The notes: generated from the letters alone by a model not told the origin. A DNA stretch of 37,975 bases from Methanosarcinaceae archaeon (GCA_003565715.1 PXAV01000094.1:1-37975); one strand, 5' to 3'. Numbered from the stretch's first letter, positions 26,818-34,953 are shown. Translations and numbers: made by a program.

Positions 26818-27750
26818 ATGGAAACCAGGATTATCAGATGTAATAAATGTAATAATGATGCCATAATTTTTCAGAAATACTCTGGCATGCATCTTTGTAA
26901 AAAACATTTTATAGAAGATGTTGAGCGTAAAATAAAACTGACCATCAGAAAACATTACAATGTTAAAAAGAATGAGGTCATTGCAGTAGGTCTAAGTGGT
27001 GGTAAGGACAGCAGTACTACCCTTTACATATTACACCATATATTTGGAAAAAGACCTGATATAGAAATTGTCGGTATATCGATAGATGAAGGTATTAAAG
27101 GCTATCGTTCTGACACGATAGACTCTGCACGAAAGCTTACAGTAGAACTTGGTATAAAGCATATTGTGCGTTCATTCAAAGAAGAATATAGTACTACAAT
27201 GGATGATATAGCTCCTATGCAGAGGGAAAAGGGAGCATGTAGCTATTGCGGTGTTCTAAGGAAGTCTCTGTTAAACAAAGTTGCACTGGAGATAGGAGCT
27301 ACAAAACTGGCAATTGGGCACAACCTTGATGATGAGGCTCAGACCATTATGTTGAACCACTTAAAAGGTGATGTCTCCCGCATGGTCCGGCTTGCTCAAC
27401 CAAAGGCACTTCAGGGCCTTGTTCTAAGAATGAAACCTCTCAGGCAGATTCCTGAGAAAGAAGTTGCACTTTATGCATATCTGCATGATCTTCCAATGGG
27501 CTTTGGAGGGTGTCCATATGCCCATGAGGCAATGAGAAGGGAGATAAGGGTGATACTTAATGACCTTGAGGTCAGACACCCGGGCACTAAATATGCACTG
27601 GTTAGTGGATTTGATAAGGTGTCGGGCATACTGGGACGCGAATTTCCTCAGGAGGGACTATCAACGTGTAGCATCTGCAAACAGGCATGTACTGATTCGA
27701 TATGCCAGGCCTGCAGGTTACTCAAACGTGATCAATGTTCAACCACATAG
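26818..27750 (+). CDS. ncsA: tRNA 2-thiolation enzyme, NcsA/Ctu1 (TtuA) family
   Basis: The 310-residue protein adenylates U34 (or U54) of tRNA and inserts sulfur. Domain order: an N-terminal zinc finger (CNKC at 8-11, with Cys and His near 27-30), the PP-loop ATPase motif GLSGGKDSST (about 58-67), GACSYCGVLRK with catalytic/Fe-S cysteines, the motif GHNLDDEAQTI, GGCPY, and a C-terminal zinc finger (CSICKQAC..SICQAC). This matches the archaeal/eukaryal TIGR00269 group. ATG at 26818 has no clear SD and TATA-like sequence lies about 30-35 nt upstream, so it may be leaderless. The 3' end overlaps the convergent gene by 19 nt. Confidence 0.9.
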   Translation: METRIIRCNKCNNDAIIFQKYSGMHLCKKHFIEDVERKIKLTIRKHYNVKKNEVIAVGLSGGKDSSTTLYILHHIFGKRPDIEIVGISIDEGIKGYRSDTIDSARKLTVELGIKHIVRSFKEEYSTTMDDIAPMQREKGACSYCGVLRKSLLNKVALEIGATKLAIGHNLDDEAQTIMLNHLKGDVSRMVRLAQPKALQGLVLRMKPLRQIPEKEVALYAYLHDLPMGFGGCPYAHEAMRREIRVILNDLEVRHPGTKYALVSGFDKVSGILGREFPQEGLSTCSICKQACTDSICQACRLLKRDQCSTT

Positions 27751-28640
27751 TCTTCAAAAGAGTATAGCTTTCTATTTGTCCTGGCCAGGTACAGCCTCGT
27801 AAGCCACACGGTTAAAAGAGGTTGTATAATAATTATACCAATAATAAAATCCAAAAATGTCCATATCTGTGAAATGAGATCAATACCGTGTGCTAACTGA
27901 CCTATAAGGATGAAGAAAATAGTAATACCATTTACCAGTATCCATGCAGCAAATACAGTCAGCTTATTGGTTAAGAATACCAATATACCTTTCTCAATGC
28001 CTGTAATAGGGTCTAGATTATCGGCTACAAGGGCGTAGTCGACAAGTATTAGTATTATATTAAGTACCAGCAGGTATAGTACCCATAATGAGACACCCAG
28101 CACCAATAACAAGGAACCAGCTATAACGCTCTGTGGATCTGTAATCATACTCCTGAAGCCACCCATCGCGACAATTCCCGGCAAAACTAGAATAAGACCT
28201 GCAAGGGCAAGCATATAGATTAGAACTTTGGTCAGGAACAGGTTCATATAATTCGATTTGCCTGCGTAAAACATATCTCCAAGATCCGTATATCCTTTTT
28301 CAGATGCTGCTTTTGCCATACCAATGGCCCCTGCCCTGAAATAAGAGTGTATCAACAGATATATGATTATGAACAAGATTCCCAGTATAAGCACTGCTCC
28401 TATTTGCGATGTGGCAATTGAACCCACTGCAGCTGTAATATCTTCTGGAGATAGATTTGATGTATCTATATTCTGACTTGTGATGGAAGGTGCTATAAAT
28501 ACAACTGTCAGCACAAGGGCCGAGAAAAAAAAGAGCAATAATGTAGTTATTGTTTCAAGTATGAATGGTATGCATATGTTAATGTTTTTTATCCAGGTAT
28601 TAAATCCTTTTGTAACAATTGTTTGAATGCCCTCTACCAT
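27732..28640 (-). CDS. Multi-pass membrane protein, DUF7847/DUF4013-like
   Basis: The protein has about 302 residues with six or seven hydrophobic helices (near 22-50, 82-105, 140-162, 170-195, 205-220, 235-255, 262-285). The pattern resembles archaeal glycerophosphoryl-phosphodiesterase-like membrane domains grouped as DUF7847 or DUF4013; a function is not established. The helix-two motif YFRAGAIGMAKAASEKG followed by FYAGKSNYMNLF is typical of these. ATG at 28640 is preferred because GGAG lies 8 nt upstream; an in-frame ATG two codons earlier is too close to it. The end overlaps ncsA by 19 nt on the opposite strand. Confidence 0.65.
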   Translation of the reverse strand: MVEGIQTIVTKGFNTWIKNINICIPFILETITTLLLFFFSALVLTVVFIAPSITSQNIDTSNLSPEDITAAVGSIATSQIGAVLILGILFIIIYLLIHSYFRAGAIGMAKAASEKGYTDLGDMFYAGKSNYMNLFLTKVLIYMLALAGLILVLPGIVAMGGFRSMITDPQSVIAGSLLLVLGVSLWVLYLLVLNIILILVDYALVADNLDPITGIEKGILVFLTNKLTVFAAWILVNGITIFFILIGQLAHGIDLISQIWTFLDFIIGIIIIQPLLTVWLTRLYLARTNRKLYSFEDYVVEH

Positions 28641-28807
28641 TGTCATAGCTCCGAAGATGCTACTTTTCTATGTATACCTCATATTTATTTGCATCCCACA
28701 GGTGAAATATTGTGCTGTTAAAAAACCATGTTTTTATAGTATGTTTTTTATACGAAGTTATTTTTTTAAGAATGAAAAAACATAAATATTATCAAGTAAT
28801 GTAACGA
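28641..28807. promoter_or_regulatory. Promoter region upstream of the C-rich hairpin
   Basis: No gene is seen. ATAAATATTA (28782-28791) preceded by an A-rich GAAAAAAC is a good TATA/BRE candidate for a plus-strand start near 28811. Confidence 0.4.
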
Positions 28808-28912
28808 TTGTTTTGCGCGGGTGGCTTTTTTTATACATTAAACCCACTCCCACACTAAACCCCCACTCCCCAAATAAAAAAAACCCAACCATCCGTGCAA
28901 AATCACTTTTTT
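28808..28912 (+). ncRNA. Candidate small RNA with a G-free C-rich loop
   Basis: TTTTGCGCGGGTGG (28811-28824) pairs with CCATCCGTGCAAAA (28889-28902) over 14 bp. Two positions are G-U as a plus-strand RNA but A-C mismatches as a minus-strand RNA, so the plus strand is the folding one. A U7/A8 pairing (28826-28832 with 28876-28882) can extend the stem after a small internal loop. The apical loop (28835-28873) contains no G and two copies of TAAACCC(CC)ACTCCC(C)A. A TATA box lies 25 nt upstream and a T6 run (28907-28912) follows. No protein frame is present. The function is unknown; ACTCC in the loop could pair with GGAGT-type ribosome binding sites. Confidence 0.5.
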
Positions 28913-29309
28913 AAATGGATTATTTCAGATTTGCTTATATTAAAATTTACTACCTCAATGTATCCTTGCTAAATTACCCATATTGCTAAATTGATGAAAT
29001 AAAAACCATTATAAGTTTTTTTGATGTTAACTGTCTAATTAATCGATAGGTTCATATTAATTGTGTTCTATTTCAATCTGCTTGTGACATGAAATTATCT
29101 GAGGTTTCTCATCGGTATACTATTATGTACATATGTGCTGAGAATGGTTCCATCAAGATTACAAAATCATGTTAATATTATAACATGCTGATTGTCATTT
29201 CACTGATCAATTATCAGATAGTTTCATATTAATAATAAATAAAAATTATGTGGTATAAACAAATAAGAAATAAATATGGTTTATTTAAGTAATTTATAGG
29301 AGTTATACA
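28913..29309 (+). promoter_or_regulatory. Long AT-rich upstream region of hppA
   Basis: There is no gene in 397 bases. An imperfect direct repeat ending GATAG[GT]TTCATATTAAT occurs at 29037-29062 and 29209-29234, and a dyad CATGTTA/TAACATG lies at 29168-29187. The leader ends with SD TAGGAGT 8 nt before the ATG. The unusual length and repeats suggest regulated expression. Confidence 0.4.
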
Positions 29310-31328
29310 ATGGATGGTTTGATATATCTTGCTCCTCTAGCAGGTATAATTAGTCTGATGTTTGCTGCTTTCTTTGCACGTAGTGTATTGAAAGAAGGAA
29401 CAGGCAACGAGAAAATGCAGGAGGTATCCCTGGCAATACAGGAAGGTGCAATGGCATACCTGAATCGCCAGTTCAAGACAATAGCAGTTGTTGCTATAGT
29501 TATTGCGGTCCTGATAGTTATCCTGCTCAAAGATGATGGTATTAAGATAGCAATTGGCTTCCTGGTTGGCGCTGCCAGCTCTGCTCTTGCAGGATACATA
29601 GGAATGAACGTATCTGTAAGAGCAAATGTGCGTACAGCGCACGCAGCTTCAAAGGGTCTGAAACATGCACTTTCAGTTGCGTTCCGTGGAGGAGCTGTTA
29701 CAGGTCTTGCAGTTGTAGGTCTTGCACTGCTGGGAACCAGTGGATTCTACATCATTTACGGAAATGTTGATCTGGTTCTGGGATTTGCTTTTGGTGCAAG
29801 TCTTATCAGTCTTTTTGCCAGGGTTGGTGGTGGTATCTATACAAAGGCTGCAGACGTTGGTGCTGACCTGGTAGGAAAGGTCGAGGCTGGAATCCCTGAG
29901 GATGACCCACGTAATGCAGGTGTCATTGCAGACAATGTGGGTGACAATGTAGGTGATTGTGCCGGAATGGGTGCTGACCTTTTTGAAACATACGTAGTTA
30001 CCGTTCTTGCAGCAATGCTTCTTGGCTCACTTATAATTGACACACATGCCAACGCAATACTATATCCACTTATATTAGGTGCAGTTGCCATTTTTGCCTC
30101 TATCATCGCAATGTTCTTTGTAAAGGTTGGTGATGATGGTAAGATAATGAAAGCACTTTACAAAGGAGTTGCCGTATCTGCAGTTCTATGTATGATTGCC
30201 TTTTATGCTGTTACAGACTGGCTACTTGGGGACATAAGATTCTACTTTGCTGCACTTGTTGGTGTTGTGATAATGGTCCTAATGGTCGTTTTTACCGAAT
30301 ACTATACATCCACGAGTTTCCGTCCGGTAAAGACAATAGCTCAGTCTTCTGAGACTGGAGCCGGTACAAATGTCATATCTGGTCTTGCTATAGGCTTTGA
30401 GAGCACTGCTCTTCCTATGGTCATAATTTCTGGTGGTATTCTTGCAGCATTCTTTGTTGTCGGTGGTGCAACTACCCCGGCCATAGGACTCTATGGAATC
30501 GCTGTAGCTGCTGCTGCTATGCTTTCAACCACCGGTATGATCGTGGCACTTGACTCTTATGGTCCTGTCACAGACAATGCAGGTGGCATTGCTGAGATGG
30601 CAGGTCTGCCTGCAGATGTTAGGGAAATTACCGATTCCCTTGATGCTGTTGGTAACACAACTAAAGCTGTGACCAAGGGTTATGCCATAGGCTCAGCTGC
30701 ACTGGGTGCATTGGCCCTGTTTGCAGATTACAGATACAAGGTAGATCTTGACATAGGAGTTCTTGCTCTTGATAATCCTCTTGTGCTTGTTGGTCTTTTC
30801 ATTGGTGCCCTGCTTCCCTTTGTATTCACTGCCGTTACAATGCGTGCAGTTGGAAGGGCTGCCTTTGAAGTGGTCAATGAGGTCCGCAGGCAGTTTAGGG
30901 AAATACCCGGTATAATGGATGGAACCGCAAAGCCAGAATATGGTCGCTGTGTGGATATAGTTACAAGTGCAGCCATTAAAGAGATGGCAATTCCAGGTCT
31001 GCTTGCTGTTGTAGTTCCTATATTAGTAGGAGTTGTACTGGGACCCCTGGCACTTGGAGGTCTTCTAATAGGTATTATCGCATCTGGTCTTCTGCTTGCT
31101 TTGACAATGTCAAATAGCGGTGGAGCATGGGATAACGCCAAGAAACTAATAGAAGATGGCGCCCATGGTGGAAAAGGTTCAGAGGCTCACAAAGCTGCTG
31201 TTGTTGGTGACACGGTGGGTGATCCTTTCAAGGACACATCAGGTCCTGCGATCAATCCGCTGATAAAAGTGGTGAATGTTGTTGCACTACTGTTCTCTTC
31301 CTTGTTTATAGGTGGAGGATTAATATAA
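29310..31328 (+). CDS. hppA: Membrane-bound proton-translocating pyrophosphatase
   Basis: The 672-residue, about 16-helix enzyme couples PPi hydrolysis to ion export across the cell membrane. The substrate site is seen as [11 protein letters not shown] (182-192) and [19 protein letters not shown] (208-226), with a matching C-terminal Asp motif [14 protein letters not shown]. At the position that decides potassium need it has GNTTKA (448-453) with Lys452; Lys here marks K+-independent, usually H+-pumping enzymes, whereas K+-dependent ones have Ala. That assignment is family knowledge applied to this residue. SD TAGGAGT precedes ATG 29310. It is monocistronic with a long upstream region and a strong terminator. 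Confidence 0.95.
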   Translation: MDGLIYLAPLAGIISLMFAAFFARSVLKEGTGNEKMQEVSLAIQEGAMAYLNRQFKTIAVVAIVIAVLIVILLKDDGIKIAIGFLVGAASSALAGYIGMNVSVRANVRTAHAASKGLKHALSVAFRGGAVTGLAVVGLALLGTSGFYIIYGNVDLVLGFAFGASLISLFARVGGGIYTKAADVGADLVGKVEAGIPEDDPRNAGVIADNVGDNVGDCAGMGADLFETYVVTVLAAMLLGSLIIDTHANAILYPLILGAVAIFASIIAMFFVKVGDDGKIMKALYKGVAVSAVLCMIAFYAVTDWLLGDIRFYFAALVGVVIMVLMVVFTEYYTSTSFRPVKTIAQSSETGAGTNVISGLAIGFESTALPMVIISGGILAAFFVVGGATTPAIGLYGIAVAAAAMLSTTGMIVALDSYGPVTDNAGGIAEMAGLPADVREITDSLDAVGNTTKAVTKGYAIGSAALGALALFADYRYKVDLDIGVLALDNPLVLVGLFIGALLPFVFTAVTMRAVGRAAFEVVNEVRRQFREIPGIMDGTAKPEYGRCVDIVTSAAIKEMAIPGLLAVVVPILVGVVLGPLALGGLLIGIIASGLLLALTMSNSGGAWDNAKKLIEDGAHGGKGSEAHKAAVVGDTVGDPFKDTSGPAINPLIKVVNVVALLFSSLFIGGGLI

Positions 31329-31338
31329 ATACACCATT

Positions 31339-31367
31339 TATCCGCTTTTAAACGCGGATATTTTTTT
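31339..31367 (+). terminator. hppA terminator hairpin with T7 tail
   Basis: TATCCGC (31339-31345), loop TTTTAAAC, GCGGATA (31354-31360), then seven T. The stem is perfect and placed 11 nt after the hppA stop. Confidence 0.75.
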
Positions 31368-31706
31368 CATCTTTTTTCATTATTTATTACTAATGGTTAT
31401 TTTTGATATTAATTTATCTTCTTGTTATATTGAGAATTTTATTACTACTTTTCGTATATATGCAAATCTTCGTATATCTGCAAATGAATGATTTCTGTTC
31501 TCTACTAGAAAAAGACAAAAAGAGCAGAATAATTTACTGTAAACAAAAAAAGGTAACTTTTTAGCTACCAATAACAAGTGTGAATATATAATAGGTTTAT
31601 ATTTTCTGATTCAAGCCTGATATGTCCAAGAAGGAAACAAATTTTAGAATTTCTTCATGGAGTATATATAATATAAATATTATTATGCCTTTGCATTTTC
31701 AAATCT
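31368..31706. other. Intergenic region, nothing recognised
   Basis: About 340 AT-rich bases between hppA and a convergent gene. I see a short near-duplication, CTTCGTATAT[AC]TGCAAAT at about 31452-31485, and no supported gene, RNA or terminator with a good stem. Confidence 0.35.
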
Positions 31707-32192
31707 TCACATTCCTCCACCTATCTGGATGAGCTCAAAGTCAATTTCATCAGGGACCTCTACCCTGAAAACAAATACATTGTATCGTTCTCTGCGTGCG
31801 GCTGATATGGCAGCTTTCTGTTCTTCTTTCAGATACCCGTCTGTGTTTGTTATGCACAATGATCTTTTTGACTCCTTTACAAGAAAGTCAAAGTGTATTC
31901 CGTAGTCTTTAAGAAAACCAACCAAGTCTTCCAGCTCCTGCCAGCTCTGGCACATATGAATACTTTTTGTTGCTGAATTACTCACATACCAGTCCTTGCT
32001 CATATAAGGATAAGCAGCGTACTGATCTTTCAATTCATCGTATGCTTTGTGTATCTTTGATATATCTGCGTTAAGATCTATCCATTTCCATCCCTGATCA
32101 GAAAAATATCGGGATGCAACTATTGACACTATTCTATCCTTATCTTTTTTATCCAGTTCCATTTTAGCACCTGTTGCCTTTAATGAGCTCAT
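31707..32192 (-). CDS. Hypothetical soluble protein
   Basis: The 161-residue cytosolic protein has no signal peptide, membrane helix or known motif. It is mixed charged alpha/beta with an N-terminal helix (DKKDKDRIVSIVASRYF), a Trp-rich segment (GWKWIDLN) and a C-terminal strand (YNVFVFRVEVPDEIDFELIQ) ending GGGM. The start at 32192 overlaps the stop of the preceding gene as ATGA; an alternative ATG at 32162 has AGGTG upstream and would give 151 residues. It forms a two-gene unit with the exported protein next to it. I do not recognise a family. Confidence 0.6.
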   Translation of the reverse strand: MSSLKATGAKMELDKKDKDRIVSIVASRYFSDQGWKWIDLNADISKIHKAYDELKDQYAAYPYMSKDWYVSNSATKSIHMCQSWQELEDLVGFLKDYGIHFDFLVKESKRSLCITNTDGYLKEEQKAAISAARRERYNVFVFRVEVPDEIDFELIQIGGGM

Positions 32193-32647
32193 AGCATATA
32201 ATTGTTAAAATATGGTATTGTTTTTGTGGATGAAATATTCAAATACATTATGGGCCGAAGGCTGGAAATATCCTCCTTTGTAAGGTTTGCGGAGTCAAGA
32301 TCTATATTACCATTTACGGTCAAAGATGACCCAACACTTACTAACTGGTTTATATCATGCACGATTTCCTCTGGATGTGTCACTATATATGGACTCTGTA
32401 CAAGCTCAGGCTCAACAGTGGTAACAAATATATCCTCCGGTCCAGTGTTATACAATGTAAAGCTGTATGTGTAAATGTTTTCAGAGGAATTATCATCCGA
32501 TGAGCCGATAGATCCTGTTCCTTCCACTAGGATTACACCCTCGGTTTTAACAGGACCGCACGAAAATGTGCTTGTGCCTGCACTTAATACTAAGGCAGTG
32601 ATTATAACTAGCAGTACAATAGTAAAGCCTTTTTTTGTTTTTTCCAT
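32189..32647 (-). CDS. Hypothetical exported protein
   Basis: The 152-residue protein has a basic start (MEKTKKG), a hydrophobic helix (FTIVLLVIITALVLSAG, about 8-24) and a Cys at about 30 in STFSCGPV. The lipobox is imperfect, so a cleaved signal or an anchor is as likely as lipidation. The rest is beta-rich with N-linked sites (DNSSEN, SANLTKE, YLNISST) and a NTGPEDIFVTTVEPELV stretch like Ig-like/CARDB-type strands. That suggests a cell-surface domain. The function is unknown. It overlaps the following gene by 4 nt, so one is exported and one cytosolic. Confidence 0.6.
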   Translation of the reverse strand: MEKTKKGFTIVLLVIITALVLSAGTSTFSCGPVKTEGVILVEGTGSIGSSDDNSSENIYTYSFTLYNTGPEDIFVTTVEPELVQSPYIVTHPEEIVHDINQLVSVGSSLTVNGNIDLDSANLTKEDISSLRPIMYLNISSTKTIPYFNNYML

Positions 32648-32745
32648 TCAAATTCCCGATATTTAGCACTTGACATTACATCATATAATTAAAGTTATAT
32701 TTTATTATTGTTTTTGATTGATAGTAATGTAAGAAGGTACTTTTG

Positions 32746-32857
32746 AAAAAAATTCTGAAGAAATAATGGGGAACATCTTGCTTTCAAATTGTTAGAACTG
32801 GTTGGTATGTTACAATATTGAGAAGTTGGTGGTAAATGCTGTTCCCCATTTTCCCGG
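32746..32857 (-). ncRNA. Candidate small RNA closed by an 11-bp perfect stem
   Basis: AATGGGGAACA (32765-32775) and TGTTCCCCATT (32840-32850) are perfect complements around 64 nt. On the minus strand a TATA-like TTTATATAG (about 32879-32887) predicts a start near 32857, just before the first arm, and seven T (complement of 32752-32746) follow the second arm. The minus-strand loop is G-poor with CCACCAAC and CCAACC motifs. There is no protein frame. The strand is inferred from the TATA box and the T-run only. Confidence 0.42.
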
Positions 32858-33155
32858 AATAACTATTGTACACATACTATATAAAATATAGTAGGACATT
32901 TTTAAAAAATATAACACAATATATTATATTGATATGCAATATTAATTACTCATTATAAATTCTAATTAGATGTATACAAGTACCAACAGTTATTAAAACC
33001 ACACATTATATATGGCATATTATATTTATAATAAATTATACTTATATTTATACTATATGTATAAATAAATACATTAAAAAAATATATTATACTCATAATA
33101 AAATATGCTAAAACGCAGCAATTATTATCTTATCAACATCAAAAGAGAGTGTCAA
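32858..33155. other. Very AT-rich intergenic DNA
   Basis: About 300 bases, mostly A and T with many ATATTA and TATAAA strings, between the hairpin at 32746-32857 and the Cys-rich protein gene. The TATA-like box of the hairpin lies at the left end. No gene is seen. Confidence 0.4.
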
Positions 33156-33392
33156 ATGAACTGTTTAGCTTGTATCCATCGAAGGAATATTCCTCTGTTC
33201 TCTAAATGTGCTGGTATATCTGGTCGGTCGCGCGTAGGTAATGCACATTACTGTGGTCACCCTGATATGTCAGATCCTGTTCCCTTAATTAACATAAATG
33301 AAAACGTACATAAAGAATGCCCAATCTGCAAAGATGACTACAAATATGAAAAGTGTGATAGAGATGATCTAAGGCAAGCTAATGAAACCTAA
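33156..33392 (+). CDS. Small Cys-rich protein, unknown
   Basis: The protein has about 78 residues from MNCLACIHRR. The Cys/His layout is CLAC near 3-6, C18, CGH at 33-35, CPIC near 54-57 and C66, suggesting one or two zinc or Fe-S sites. The frame opens at 33105, but ATG at 33156 has GAGAGTG upstream and starts directly at the first CxxC. There is no membrane segment. I recognise no family. It sits alone in AT-rich DNA with the structured leader of the next gene following. It may be a regulator or metal carrier, which is a guess. Confidence 0.55.
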   Translation: MNCLACIHRRNIPLFSKCAGISGRSRVGNAHYCGHPDMSDPVPLININENVHKECPICKDDYKYEKCDRDDLRQANET

Positions 33393-33496
33393 TTTGAACT
33401 ATGATCAACACTTTAGTTAAATCTTATAGATAATTGTATTAACAAACCAGTAAATGATATAACAAATACTCTTCTTAAGTGCCTACAAATGGTACA

Positions 33497-33607
33497 GACA
33501 ATACAATGTTTTATCTTCGGGTAAGCTCAGGGCAATAAAGAAATATGATGCAAAGCATCTTTACTCTTGTATTGTCACATCAACATTGCTAACTTTACAT
33601 GTGATAG
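33497..33607 (+). promoter_or_regulatory. Riboswitch-like structured leader
   Basis: P1 pairs GACAATACAA (33497-33506) with TTGTATTGTC (33567-33576). P2 pairs GGGTAAG (33519-33525) with TTTACTC (33560-33566), with two G-U pairs. P3 is GATGC-AAA-GCATC (33547-33559). The 3' arms of P3, P2 and P1 are contiguous, with bulges only on the 5' side. A competing 9-bp helix, 33572-33580 with 33599-33607, overlaps the P1 arm and covers the SD GTGAT (33601-33605) of the gene at 33609. A TATA-like box lies near 33455-33462. No known riboswitch class was recognised. Confidence 0.5.
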
Positions 33608-33608
33608 C

Positions 33609-34589
33609 ATGAAGAAACAAAAATCATCAACTACAAGTCTTACAAACAGTATAGTATCAGGCAAGGTTATCTTTGTACTGATACTTATATCCTCCATGAT
33701 CCTTTTAATGGTCCCTTCAACGGCCTTTCCAGAGAGTAACATATCTGCCGATGGAACAACTGACCAGAGAAGTGAGGCAACTGTTCTTCGGCATCTTGTC
33801 AATGTTGATCTTTCGGATGAAAGTTTTATCCTAGTAACTGAGTCAATTGTATATTCTCTAAATAGATCAAATGATGAAAACAGGCTTATGATGCGGATAC
33901 CTGCAGGTGCAAGCATAATGCAGTTCACGGTGACCGATATGACAGATAGCACATCTTCATACAATGTCGATTACTTGCGTGAAGGTAGTCTTCTGTTATT
34001 TGATAATTATGCTTACACAGGTTCAAATGAAATGCCCTTTCTCTATGATATCAGATATGTAGTACCAATGGGAGATAAGGAACCATCCTTCAGTAAGCTA
34101 CTCAGGGATGAAGGCTATTTTTATTATAATATTTCCAGATTTGTACTAGTTGTAAAGCACAAGGATAACTGGTCTCCTATTATCAGGACAAATGATGGTT
34201 TTCCACTGGTTGCAGAAGAGATTGGCAGGGAGCCGGAGCGTACTACATATATATGGTCTTCACCGGCTTTTGATAGTATTGATGTAAACGTAAAAATTTT
34301 GGATGATGGTTCAATATTCAATGGTGGTCATTTCTTTTGGATATTAGTTGGAGCGCTTGTTTTTTTCACTATATTGGCAGTTGGCATAAATAGAAAACAA
34401 CAAGATCTTCCAAATGACCCTGATGAACTTGAAGCTCTGTATGAATCGGAGCTTATTGTCTTATCCAGGATCAAAGAAGACTATAAGGATAAGAAACTGA
34501 ACAAAGAAGAGTTTGATTCATTTTACAAAGAACATAGTGAGAATTTATCACGGATAAAAAAGAAAATGGAGAAAAACAGGAATACTTAA
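33609..34589 (+). CDS. Exported membrane-anchored protein, unknown
   Basis: The protein has about 326 residues from MKKQKSSTTS. A signal or anchor helix (VIFVLILISSMILLMVPSTAF) is followed by an extracytoplasmic beta-rich domain of about 200 residues with N-glycosylation sites (SNISAD, YNISRF). A second membrane helix (FFWILVGALVFFTILAVGI, about 255-275) leads to a cytoplasmic coiled coil (DELEALYESELIVLSRIKED) ending in a SHOCT-like KKLNKEEFDSFYKEHSENL. The start is ATG 33609 with SD GTGAT; the frame reaches back through the leader RNA, which is not expected to be coding. The topology suggests a sensor or assembly protein. No family is certain. Confidence 0.65.
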   Translation: MKKQKSSTTSLTNSIVSGKVIFVLILISSMILLMVPSTAFPESNISADGTTDQRSEATVLRHLVNVDLSDESFILVTESIVYSLNRSNDENRLMMRIPAGASIMQFTVTDMTDSTSSYNVDYLREGSLLLFDNYAYTGSNEMPFLYDIRYVVPMGDKEPSFSKLLRDEGYFYYNISRFVLVVKHKDNWSPIIRTNDGFPLVAEEIGREPERTTYIWSSPAFDSIDVNVKILDDGSIFNGGHFFWILVGALVFFTILAVGINRKQQDLPNDPDELEALYESELIVLSRIKEDYKDKKLNKEEFDSFYKEHSENLSRIKKKMEKNRNT

Positions 34590-34620
34590 AAAATCAACAA
34601 AAGGTTTATTGATTCAATGA

Positions 34621-34833
34621 TCATTTCTCTCCATATGCCATTTCTATTTTTGGTTCACTGGCATTTATGTCTGTGGTCACCCAACCTATGTCATAGCTCT
34701 GGCCACAACTTGGACATATGAGTCCCAACTTTGCTTTACCTGGGGATATTTCCTTGAAATGAACATGAAATCCTCTCTGGTAGCCACAGTTAAGACATAT
34801 ACGAAAAGAGTTTACAGTATCCTTCTTATCCAT
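34621..34833 (-). CDS. Zinc-ribbon protein
   Basis: The protein has about 70 residues from MDKKDTVNSFR; the frame opens eight codons earlier at 34857. It carries CLNCG (about 13-17) and CPSCG (about 40-44), the two knuckles of a C4 zinc ribbon of the type found in many archaeal nucleic-acid or protein-binding factors. A short acidic tail follows. There is no SD before 34833 and AT-rich promoter-like DNA lies close by, so a leaderless transcript is possible. It is convergent with the membrane protein gene. The specific function is unknown. Confidence 0.62.
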   Translation of the reverse strand: MDKKDTVNSFRICLNCGYQRGFHVHFKEISPGKAKLGLICPSCGQSYDIGWVTTDINASEPKIEMAYGEK

Positions 34834-34953
34834 ATTATACAATCTATACATTAACATAAAACATTTTCGACATCATTATATTTAATTATCATAGCTCTCA
34901 AACATCAATAGATCTGCACAACACTTATCATTCATACATACAAGGGGTAACTT

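Noticed and set aside
28984-29036. C/D box guide RNA suggested by TGATGA near 28992
   Set aside because: No matching D or D' boxes (CTGA) or C' box at proper spacing.
32765-32850. Insertion element with 11-bp terminal repeats
   Set aside because: The interior is only 64 nt with no gene, and no target-site duplication flanks the arms; an RNA hairpin is more likely.
33567-33608. Use of TTG 33567 as start of the exported protein
   Set aside because: It would lie within the P1 arm of the leader structure, lacks an SD, and places polar and Cys residues before the signal helix; ATG 33609 has GTGAT upstream.
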